Positions 45,767 to 53,608 of a DNA stretch of 64,000 nucleotides are shown here, piece by piece. A program made the position numbers and the translations under genes. The stretch comes from Byssovorax sp. Lineage in GTDB: Bacteria; Myxococcota_A; Polyangia; Polyangiales; Polyangiaceae. The stretch is from contig JANYGI010000119.1 of NCBI GenBank assembly GCA_025362495.1, forward strand, positions 55,211-119,210. The letters are read 5' to 3'. Below the pieces are notes generated by a model. That model ran no database searches, was not told where the DNA came from, and saw nothing but the letters and a program-made list of their open reading frames with translations. Positions within the stretch are counted from its first letter, which is position 1; every line of letters begins with the position of its first letter.

Positions 45767-46907
45767 TCAAGCGTCGTCGTCCGTGGCGCCGCCCTTTTTG
45801 AGGGCGCCGCCGGCCGCCGCGAGCAGGTAGCTCTCGATGAAGTTGTCGAGGTCGCCGTCGAGCACGGCGTCGACGTTGCCCGACTCCGTCCCGGTGCGGA
45901 CGTCCTTCACGAGGCGGTACGGCGCGAGCACGTAGTTGCGCATCTGGCTGCTGAAGTTGATGGCGCTCTTGCCGGCCTGGTAGACCGAATCGAGCGCTTC
46001 CCGCCGCTGCAGCTCCTTCTCGTAGAGCTTGGCCTTCAACATTTTCCACGCCATCGCGCGGTTCTGGTGCTGGCTGCGCTCGGCCCGGCAGACGATGTTG
46101 ATCGTCGGATCCGGCAGGTAGCGAAGGCGACACGCCGTCTCGACCTTGTTGACGTTCTGGCCGCCCTTGCCGCCGGCGCGCATGGTCGTGATCTCGACGT
46201 CCTTCTCGTTGATCTGGATGTCGATGTCCTCGTCGTTGTCGGGGGTGATCTCGACCGCGGCGAAGGCCGTCTGGCGCGTGTGATCGGCGTTGAACGGGCT
46301 CATCCGCACGAGGCGGTGCACGCCGATCTCCGAGCGCAGGTAGCCGTAGGCGCTCTCGCCCGCGACCGTGAACGAGACGTCGTCGATGCCGGCCTCGTCG
46401 CCCTCCTGGTAGTCGATGATCTCCGTCTTGTAGCCACGCCGCTCGCACCAGCGCAGGTACATCCGGAGCAGCATCGCCGCCCAGTCTTTCGCGTCCGTCC
46501 CGCCGGCGCCCGGCTTGATGTGGACGATCGCGTTGGAGTGATCGGCCGGGCCCGACAGCATGCGCTCGAGCTCTGCCTTGCGCAGACGCACGTCGAGCGC
46601 CGTGGCCTGCGCCTCGGCGTCGGCGATCACAGACTCGTCGTTCTCGGCGGCGCCGAGCTCGAGGTACTCCGCGACGTCGTCGATTTCCTTCGCGAGCTTG
46701 CTCGCGAGGTCGAGCTTCGTTTCTACAGTCGAGCGCTTGCGGAGCGTCGACTGGGCCTTGTCGCTGTCGTTCCAGAAGCCTGGAGACAGCGTCATCTGGG
46801 TCAGGTCTTCGAGCTTGCGCTGTAGTCTAGGGACGTCAAAGATGCCCCCTTAGCGCCTCAAAGCGCCTTTTGAGGTCGAGGACTTTCTCACGGGTCTCGG
46901 AGAGCAT
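45767..46907 (-). CDS. prfB: peptide chain release factor 2, made by programmed +1 frameshift
   Basis: RF2 releases nascent protein at UGA and UAA. The full product of 379 residues is read as 23 codons from ATG 46907, then a +1 slip at CUU-UGA-C skipping base 46838, then the long frame from Asp24 (46837) to the stop at 45767. The stop-recognition tripeptide SPF is at about 203-205 and GGQ at about 248-250 (RAGGKGGQNVNKVETA), as in E. coli RF2. Without frameshifting only a 23-residue peptide (ending LRGHL) is made, so RF2 controls its own level. A Met at 46795 inside the second frame is not the true start. It lies 58 nt downstream of the kinase gene. Confidence 0.95.
46835..46850 (-). promoter_or_regulatory. 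prfB +1 recoding site
   Basis: Read on the minus strand this is AGGGGGCATCTTTGAC: an internal Shine-Dalgarno-like AGGGGG, three bases, then the slippery CTT followed by in-frame TGA (codon 24, 46838-46836) and C. It is nearly identical to the E. coli prfB site (only CAT for TAT), with the same spacing. Confidence 0.95.
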
Positions 46908-46965
46908 GCGGGGCGATCTATTCGATCTGCCCGGAGAGCGCCACCGCGAAGCAGAAGCGCCGAGG

Positions 46966-48894
46966 CTAGCGGTACGGGTTCGCCAGATCTTCCCCGCCGG
47001 CGGGCGGCGGGGCCGGGGGCTTCGGCGCGTCGGGCGGCGGGGCGGGCTTCACCGGCGCGACGGCCGTCGCCGTGACGGAGGGCGTCGGCAGGTGCCCGTG
47101 GAGGCTCGAAGGACCGTGTGCGACCACGACCTTCTCGGGGATGTCGAGCGTCGTCGGCGCGGTCGACGGGGCCGCTGTCGGCGGGGCGGCGGCGCTCATC
47201 GTGGGCGGCGGCGCGGGCTCGGCGTGAGCCTCGGTGGCGATGGGGACGAGCAGGTGCGGCTGCGGCGGGGGCCCGTCGCTCGCGGGGCTCGGCGAGCTCA
47301 TCCGGGACCAGATCAGGATGCCGCCGAGGAGCAGCAAGAGGCCGGCGCCCACCGCGACGGCCTGCGGGCGACGGCTCGGCCCGAACGAGTGGCGCGCTCC
47401 GGTCGAGGCGATCGGCGTGGGATCGTGAAAATCGAGCGGAGGCCGCGCCGCGCCATGGCCCACGCGCGCCGAGGCGCCCGTGGTCTCGTCGTTCGCGCTC
47501 GGCGCCGAGAGGGCCGCGACCGGCATCGCCCTCTGCCCGCGCTTGAGCTCGGCGCGCATCTCGTCGCGCATCATCAGCTGCGTTTCGTGCTGATCGGTGT
47601 CGTCCGAGAGGAGCTCTTGCTCGCCCTCGTCGTCGATGATCTCGAGGCGCGCGCCGCCGTGGAGGCGCGCCGCGGCGTCGTCGGCCGCGGGCCCCACGCC
47701 GAGGAGCGTGCGCGGCATGGGCGCCGGCGTGAGGTTGCGCGTCGGCACGGCCGTAGGCGGCACCGACTTCATGTTCGATCGCGGCGCCGCGGCCTGCCGA
47801 TCGAGCGGGAGCTTCATGGTGACGTCGTAGCCGGGCTTCACCTGGCGCACCGACACGGCGGGGAGGCTCGGCTCGCTGTGCGCGAGCCAGGCGCGGACGC
47901 TCTCGCGCTGCGCGGCGATGTCTTGCCCGAGCGCCCCTTGCACGTACCCGGCGACCTCGCGCGGCGAGGCCACACCGACCTCGCTCGGCGACGCCGTCGC
48001 GGCCACGCGCGCCGCGCGCTCGAGGCCGTCGGCCATCTCGGCGGCGGTCTGGAAGCGACGCTCGGGATCGCGATCGAGGGCGCGCGCCACGACGTCGTCG
48101 AGGGCCGGGTGGAGGTCGGCGATCATGGTCGAGAGCCGCGGGATCGGCTCGATCATGATCCGCCGCATCGTCTGGTTCTCGTTCTCGGCCTTGAAGAGCC
48201 GACGCCCCGCGAGGACCTCCCAGAGGATGACGCCCATGGCGAACAGATCGGATCGGCGATCGATGTCGCCGTCGCCCTTGGCCTGCTCGGGCGACATATA
48301 CGCGAGCTTGCCCTTCACGCGATCGGTGCGGGTGCTGGCGATGCGCGACGAGGCGCGCGCCACGCCGAAGTCGGTGATGCGCGAGCAGCCGTCGACGCCG
48401 ACGAGCACGTTCTGCGGCGAGCAGTCGCGGTGGATGAGGTTGACCGACTCGCCGTGCGCGTCGTTGAGCTCGTGCGCCGCGTGGAGCCCCGCGAGGGTGT
48501 CGAGGATGATCCGGAGCAGGATCGATCGGGGCACGTTTTGCCCGCCCGAGAGCGCCCGCGCGACGATGCGCGCGAGGGTGTCGCCCTCGATGTATTCCAT
48601 CACGAGGTAGTAGCCGTTCTCGGTCTGGCCGACCTCGAGGATGGGCACCACGTGCGGGTGATGGATGCCCGCCGCGAGCCGCGCTTCATCGAGGAACATC
48701 TCGATGAACTCTTCCTCGTTGGCGAGGTGCGGGTGGAGGCGCTTGATGGCGACGAAGCGCTGGAACCCGCCGACGCCGGCGAGGCGCGCGAGGTACACCG
48801 TGGCCATGCCTCCCGACGCCAGCTCGCCGATCAGCTCGTAGCGATCGAGCCTTCGCTTGGTGTCCGCCGGATCGAGGAGCTTGACCTTGGCCAT
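46966..48894 (-). CDS. transmembrane Ser/Thr protein kinase (Hanks type)
   Basis: The 642-residue protein has an N-terminal kinase domain (about 18-290): glycine loop GELASGGMATVYLA, Lys51, catalytic HRD with Asp157 (HRDCSPQNVL), DFG at 175-177 and the activation-loop end AYMSPEQAKG. A long Pro/Ala-rich region follows. One membrane helix lies near residue 530 (VAVGAGLLLLLGGILIW). A Pro-rich periplasmic tail ends PPPAGGEDLANPYR. HRDCSP instead of HRDLKP is a common myxobacterial variant, likely active. It is 13 nt downstream of the TPR protein gene, and the two probably form a signalling pair. Confidence 0.9.
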   Translation of the reverse strand: MAKVKLLDPADTKRRLDRYELIGELASGGMATVYLARLAGVGGFQRFVAIKRLHPHLANEEEFIEMFLDEARLAAGIHHPHVVPILEVGQTENGYYLVMEYIEGDTLARIVARALSGGQNVPRSILLRIILDTLAGLHAAHELNDAHGESVNLIHRDCSPQNVLVGVDGCSRITDFGVARASSRIASTRTDRVKGKLAYMSPEQAKGDGDIDRRSDLFAMGVILWEVLAGRRLFKAENENQTMRRIMIEPIPRLSTMIADLHPALDDVVARALDRDPERRFQTAAEMADGLERAARVAATASPSEVGVASPREVAGYVQGALGQDIAAQRESVRAWLAHSEPSLPAVSVRQVKPGYDVTMKLPLDRQAAAPRSNMKSVPPTAVPTRNLTPAPMPRTLLGVGPAADDAAARLHGGARLEIIDDEGEQELLSDDTDQHETQLMMRDEMRAELKRGQRAMPVAALSAPSANDETTGASARVGHGAARPPLDFHDPTPIASTGARHSFGPSRRPQAVAVGAGLLLLLGGILIWSRMSSPSPASDGPPPQPHLLVPIATEAHAEPAPPPTMSAAAPPTAAPSTAPTTLDIPEKVVVAHGPSSLHGHLPTPSVTATAVAPVKPAPPPDAPKPPAPPPAGGEDLANPYR

Positions 48895-48907
48895 GCGCGG
48901 CTCCGCT

Positions 48908-49915
48908 TCAGAAGGTCCCCACGGCGCCGAGGACAGCGCCGTGGTCGGTGATGGCGGCGGTCGGCTCCGCGGCGGGAGCCTTCTTCTGGCCGTGCCAGCG
49001 CGTGAGGATCCCGAGGACGACCGTGATCGCCCCGGCGCCCGCCGTCGCGCCGATCAGGATGTTGGTCCGGGTCTGACGTTTGCGGCCGTCGATGTACTCC
49101 GGGCAGCTCGCGCCGAGGCCCGCGCACTTCGCCTTCACGACGTCGATGCCGGGGTTGTTCCTGGCGTCGAGCCCGCTCCAGATCGTGGCGCCGCCGAGCC
49201 CGAGCGTGGCGACAGCGCCGGCGATGAACGCGGCCGGATGGATGCCCGACGACTTCGGCGGGACGACGTCGATCGGAGGCGCGTCCGGCGGCGTCTCGGC
49301 GCTGGGCACCGGGACGGGCACGATCACCGCCTTCGCCGTCGCCTTCTTCTCCTCGGGCTCGAAGCGGAGATCGCTCGATTTCCCGGCCGTGGCGGTGAGA
49401 TCTTGCGGCGCGCTCGAGATGTTGCCGAAGAAGCTCGCGCTGAGCGACGTCTTCCCCGGGTCGACGTAGACCGTCCAGCGGGTGTTGGACTCGCCGGGAA
49501 CCGAGCGCGTCCCGAGCGCGAGCACGCACGGCGAGGCGCAGCTGATGCTGAGCTTCTGCACGAGCGGGGCGACCTTGGCGATGGTCTCGTTCGCGAGCTT
49601 CGTCGTCGCGTCGTCGGCCGGGTAACGCTCGATCGCCTGCGCCGCGAGCGTGGCGGCGCGCGCGCCCTGCCCCGCTTCCATGCGCGCGCGGATGGCCTGG
49701 CGCAGCGTCTTGGCGCCGGGGACCGCGGCGTCCGCGGCCTCGAAGCGCGAAGCCGCGCCCTCGAAGTCCTTCTGCTTGTAGGCGATGACGCCAGCGTCGA
49801 ACTGCTCGGCCGCGGCCCGGATCTGCGCGGCGTCGGGCGCTCTGTCGGCGCGCGCCGACGCCGCCGCGACGACGAGGAGGGCGGCCGCAGCCGCGGCGAC
49901 AAAGAGACGGGGCAT
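48908..49915 (-). CDS. exported TPR-like protein with C-terminal membrane helix pair
   Basis: The 335-residue product has a signal peptide (MPRLFVAAAAAALLVVAAAS, cleaved near ARADRA). Two or three TPR helices follow (AEQFDAGVIAYKQKDFEGAA, RFEAADAAVPGAKTLRQAIR). A beta domain comes next (KLSISCASPCVLALGTRSV, WTVYVDPGKTSLSASFFG), then a Pro linker and two hydrophobic helices (AAFIAGAVATLGLGGATIW, NILIGATAGAGAITVVLGIL). This is a typical myxobacterial protein encoded beside Ser/Thr kinases. The start at 49915 matches the signal peptide; the open extension to 49996 is not needed. The remnant at 4509 is a relative. Confidence 0.7.
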   Translation of the reverse strand: MPRLFVAAAAAALLVVAAASARADRAPDAAQIRAAAEQFDAGVIAYKQKDFEGAASRFEAADAAVPGAKTLRQAIRARMEAGQGARAATLAAQAIERYPADDATTKLANETIAKVAPLVQKLSISCASPCVLALGTRSVPGESNTRWTVYVDPGKTSLSASFFGNISSAPQDLTATAGKSSDLRFEPEEKKATAKAVIVPVPVPSAETPPDAPPIDVVPPKSSGIHPAAFIAGAVATLGLGGATIWSGLDARNNPGIDVVKAKCAGLGASCPEYIDGRKRQTRTNILIGATAGAGAITVVLGILTRWHGQKKAPAAEPTAAITDHGAVLGAVGTF

Positions 49916-50099
49916 CGAAGTCCGATCCTTCCCCTTGGGGGTGCCGCAGTCAAACAGGACGGGAAGGAGACGCACGATCGGCTCACTCCGGGGCAATCCT
50001 GCGACGTCCGCGCGACCGGCACGCGGCGTCGTTCAGGGCCAGGCGCCTTCTATCACGAACGCGGGCGAATTTCGCCGTTGCTGCGCCTTCTCGCGCGGC

Positions 50100-50801
50100 T
50101 CACGCGCAGCCGTCGGGGCCGCAGGCGGCGCCCTCGGCGAGGGCCGGCTCGTCGGCCGTCTCGCTCCAGGCGCGCGTGAGCACGCTCAGCAGCGCGTCGG
50201 GCGGCTGCGCCCCCGAGACGCCGTAGCCGCCGATCACGAAGAACGGGACGCCGGAGATGCCGAGCGTGCGCGCTTGATCCTCGTCGGCGCGGACCTCGGC
50301 GGCGTACCTGTCGCTGGAGAGCACCGCGCGGGCCTCCTCGGCGTCGAGCCCGGCCTCGACGCCGAGGCGCACGAGCACGTCGCGATCGCTGATGACGGCG
50401 CCCTCGGTCATGTACGCGCGCAGCAGGCGCTCCTTCACGGCGCCCTGCACGCCGCGCTCGTGCGCGAGGTGGATCAGGCGGTGGGCGTCGAAGGTGTTGC
50501 CGGGCTGGACGCGCTCGAAGTGGAAGTCGAGGCCGTCCTTCGCGGCGGTGTCGGTCATCGTCGTGAGCATCTCGTTGGCGCGGGCGACGCTCGATCCGTA
50601 CTTCTTCGCGAGGCGCTCCGCGTACGTGGCCGACGCGTCGCGGACCTTCGGCGCGGCGGGATCGAGCTCGAAGGCGTGCCAGGTGATCGCGACGTCGGCG
50701 CTGTCGGGGAACCGGGCGAGCGCGGCCTCGAGGCGGCGCTTGCCGACGTAGCACCAGGGGCAGGCGATATCGGACCAGATGTCGACGTTGAGGGTCTTCA
50801 T
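50100..50801 (-). CDS. DsbA-family oxidoreductase (FrnE-like)
   Basis: This is a thioredoxin-fold protein of 233 residues with CPWC at 14-17 (WSDIACPWCYVGKRRLE) and the cis-Pro loop SGVPFFVIGGYGVSGAQPP. There is no signal peptide, as in cytoplasmic FrnE-type polyketide/oxidative-stress isomerases. The C-terminal CGPDGC adds a second Cys pair, which in FrnE relatives helps redox cycling. It is flanked by short non-coding gaps and appears monocistronic. Confidence 0.85.
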   Translation of the reverse strand: MKTLNVDIWSDIACPWCYVGKRRLEAALARFPDSADVAITWHAFELDPAAPKVRDASATYAERLAKKYGSSVARANEMLTTMTDTAAKDGLDFHFERVQPGNTFDAHRLIHLAHERGVQGAVKERLLRAYMTEGAVISDRDVLVRLGVEAGLDAEEARAVLSSDRYAAEVRADEDQARTLGISGVPFFVIGGYGVSGAQPPDALLSVLTRAWSETADEPALAEGAACGPDGCA

Positions 50802-50904
50802 GGCGGCGCAATGTAGGGCACACGCGCGCGAAGGCGAGCCGGCGGCGCGGTGCGGCCCGGTCGACGCGACCGATCAGGCGCGGTTCGACTGGCACTCTGC
50901 CGGG

Positions 50905-51563
50905 TCAACCGCTCTTCGCGGCGTCGCAGGCCGCGGCGAGCGCGAGGGTCTCGGCGTTCTCCCGGACGCGGAAGGCCTCCCCGCGGCCGGCGACGACGGC
51001 GCGGACCAGCTCCTCCAGATGAAACGGGTTGCCGTCGGCGTGATCGACGATGCGATCGATCAGCGCGGCGTCGGCGCCGTCGCCGAGCGTATCGCGCACC
51101 AGCCGCTCGCTGGCCTTGCGCGGCGGCGCGCCGAGCCGGAGCGTCAGCGCGTCGGGGATCGAATCGAGAGCTCGCGCGTCGCGAGCCGTCGCGTCAGCGT
51201 CTCGCCCTCGATCCACTCCATCGCCAGGTGGTGCTCGCCCTGGGGCGTGGCGCCGTGAGCGACATACCGCACCACGCCGGGGTGATGAATCCGAGCGAGG
51301 ATCGAGGCCTCCTGAGCGAAGCGCTCGAGGTGAATCTCGTCGTCTCCGCGCAGCATTTTCAGCGCGACCCGGGCGCCGTCGAGCCGATCGAAGGCCTGAT
51401 AGACCGTGCCCATTCCGCCCGCGCCCGCCTCGCGCTCGACCACGAAGCGACTGCTGATCACGGTCCCCGGAAGCACAGCGGGATTGTTCTCCTGCGCGCT
51501 TCTGCCCGCAACGAGTTCTCCACGGAAAGAAGAGAAACAAAGCAGGGAAATTCCCGACACCAA
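50905..51563 (-). pseudogene. Ser/Thr kinase-AAA ATPase gene with large internal deletion
   Basis: The 5' part, from 51563, encodes a kinase N-lobe: FVVEREAGAGGMGTVYQAFD, VALKML and MEWIEGETLTRRLATREL. At about 51180 the coding frame changes. It continues as a different region, LRLGAPPRKASERLVRDTLG then GNPFHLEELVRAVVAGRG, typical of the AAA/NB-ARC-like ATPase part of very long myxobacterial kinases. The catalytic loop, DFG and most of the ATPase are gone, so no working kinase can be made. The frame ends soon after (AACDAAKSG). Confidence 0.65.
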
Positions 51564-51616
51564 CGTAGGAGCTTGGGCCCTTGACGGCCACGCTCTGCGA
51601 CGCGAACCTGCTGAGG

Positions 51617-51970
51617 ATGTCCAGGCTCCAGCTACCGGAGCTCCAGGCGTCCTTGCCGCGCCGAGCGGCTCTGCGGCTGCGGTTTGCCCGGGCCTCGTCG
51701 CTGGCGATCGCGGCGGTGCTCGGCGCCGCGCGACGAGCCCGAGGCGCGAGGCGCGACCGCCAAGGCGCTGGACAACTCCAATGCGCTCAAGAGGAGTGCG
51801 GAATGATCCACATCGTCGGATCGTGCTCGACCTACTGCGCGCCGCTCGACGCCGTCGGGCTGCATCACCCGCGCTGCTTCAGCCCCGTCGACAGCGGCTT
51901 TCCGCTCGGGCTCGGGCCGGGCGCGAGCGGCGCCACGGCCTCGGCGATCACGGTCTTCCTCGACGACTGA
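51617..51970 (+). CDS. small exported hypothetical protein, with a doubtful middle frame
   Basis: The frame from ATG 51617 has GAGG just upstream and a hydrophobic N-terminal stretch (LRFARASSLAIAAVLGAA). It ends with a well-biased segment: VGSCSTYCAPLDAVGLHHPR then CFSPVDSGFPLGLGPGASG. Between 51726 and 51806 the codon bias favours another frame instead (DEPEARGATAKALDNSNALK, ending in a stop that overlaps ATG 51803). Either two opposite frameshifts have occurred, or a separate 55-codon gene starts at 51803. No family is recognised. The following 51971-52251 shows nothing I can support. Confidence 0.35.
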   Translation: MSRLQLPELQASLPRRAALRLRFARASSLAIAAVLGAARRARGARRDRQGAGQLQCAQEECGMIHIVGSCSTYCAPLDAVGLHHPRCFSPVDSGFPLGLGPGASGATASAITVFLDD

Positions 51971-52251
51971 GGGCCCGCTCGATGCGGCCTCTCGCGTCCG
52001 CGCGCGAGGCGAGAGGCCTCGGCGACGCACGCTCCGGCCTCGCTGTTGTGCGCTGCCGCGGCGCGTGCGACGCCGCGCCGGCACGTCCAGCCGGCTCCTC
52101 GCTCCCCCGGCCGCGAGCTCGCCTGTCGAGGACGCGCGTTCACCGCCGGTGAGACAGCCTGTTGCCTCCACAACGACGGATCTCGACTGCCTCGCTCGGC
52201 TCCCGAGCGTGTGCGAAGCCCAGGTACGCTGACCGGGGGCGAGCCCGCGAT

Positions 52252-53256
52252 TCAGGAGGCCGTCCTCGCCGCGGCCGGGAGGCTTTCGCGAGCGCGCCCA
52301 CCGAACGAGGCCAGGATCCCCACGGCCATCCACGCGAGCTGCGTGCAGCGCACGAGGACCGCCACCGCGACGCCCGCCGCCCCGGCGATACCGAGCATCG
52401 GCGCCGCCAGCGCGAAGGCGCCGTCCACCGCGCCGAGCTGGCCCGGGATCAGATCGCCCAGCGAGCCGCCGACGAGACTGACTCCCTGCGCCAGAAAAGA
52501 GATCCGGAGTCCGAGCGGCCCTCCGACAGCATGGATGGCGACACCGATCTCCAGCGCCTGCAGGGCGCGCTCGATCACGATGATCGAGAGCGCGGCCCGC
52601 GGGACGACGGGGATCTCGGCCAGCGCCTCGTGAAACGAGGCGCTGGCCGCGCGCATCGACGCGAACCGTCGCCCGAAGAATCCACCGATCGAGCGCCGGC
52701 GACAGGCCACCTGGACCGCCGTGAAGCCTGCCGCCGCCGTGAGCACGTAGAGCAAGATTGCCCCGGTGACCGGCGCCGCGCCGACGGTCAGATATGCGGC
52801 GACGACGCCGAGCGAGCCGACGAGGGCGCCCCCGAGGAGCGCGAGCGATTGACTGGTTGCGCCGATGGCTGCCGCGTGGGCGCCGCCGATGCGCGGCGCC
52901 AGCGCGGCGGCCTTGATCGTCTCGCACATGGCCCTTCCGGCCGGGAGAAACACCGACGCCGCGTAGCCGGTGAGGTGGATGCGCAGCAGCTCGCCGGGGC
53001 GGACCCGCTCGCGCGCGCGGCGGGACAGCGCCGCTGTCGCCGCGACCTCGCACGAGATCCGCGCGGCCTCGATCGCGAGCAGCAGCGGGAGAGAGCGCGC
53101 CGAGCCCCGCACGATCCCGAGGAGCTGCACCGCGCCGACGCCGCGGACGAGCAGGGCCGTCGCGCCCGCGCCGACGATCCCGAAGGCCACGCGAAGCGCG
53201 GTGCGACGCGACCACCGCGCCGTGACCGCCTCGCCCGGAGTGCCAGTTTGCTTCAT
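52252..53256 (-). CDS. flippase-like integral membrane protein (lysylphosphatidylglycerol synthetase TM-region family)
   Basis: The 334-residue protein has about eight hydrophobic helices and the fold pattern of the UPF0104/COG0392 lysylphosphatidylglycerol-synthase membrane domain: TGYAASVFLPAGRAMCETIK, AAIGATSQSLALLGG, SFLAQGVSLVGGSLGDLIPG and QLGAVDGAFALAAPMLGI. No catalytic C-terminal domain is attached, so it is more likely a lipid-linked substrate flippase than an aminoacyl-PG synthase. It is divergent from the outer-membrane protein gene at 53609. Confidence 0.72.
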   Translation of the reverse strand: MKQTGTPGEAVTARWSRRTALRVAFGIVGAGATALLVRGVGAVQLLGIVRGSARSLPLLLAIEAARISCEVAATAALSRRARERVRPGELLRIHLTGYAASVFLPAGRAMCETIKAAALAPRIGGAHAAAIGATSQSLALLGGALVGSLGVVAAYLTVGAAPVTGAILLYVLTAAAGFTAVQVACRRRSIGGFFGRRFASMRAASASFHEALAEIPVVPRAALSIIVIERALQALEIGVAIHAVGGPLGLRISFLAQGVSLVGGSLGDLIPGQLGAVDGAFALAAPMLGIAGAAGVAVAVLVRCTQLAWMAVGILASFGGRARESLPAAARTAS

Positions 53257-53608
53257 GACGTTGGCCTCGCTGGCGCCGGCCTGCGGCGCCGATAGAGCCG
53301 CTCTCGGGCGGCCGGTTCGACGGGTCGGTCTCGAGGAGGCTACGCCGCGCTCGTGTCATCGCGCGCTCGCGCCCCGTACAGTTTGACGACCCCAAGGAGG
53401 CGCAAACGCCGCGTCGAGGGCGCAACGGGTCACGGCGCTTCGCACCCGGCCGCGTAGCGCGCGTCCGCTCGTTGCCGCGATTACGCACCCGGCGCGGGCT
53501 CGTCGCGGGCGGCTCGATCGCGTTCATGCGAGGAATCAAGTCCAGGGACCAAGCGTCGAATCGCGGACACCGCGCGGGCTCCCCTCTTGCCAGGCGCGTC
53601 CACCACCC
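53257..53608. other. 352-base divergent intergenic region
   Basis: This gap separates the divergent flippase-like gene and the outer-membrane protein gene, so it should hold both promoters. I see no clear -35/-10 or sigma-54 element, no strong hairpin and no coding frame with proper codon bias. Confidence 0.4.
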
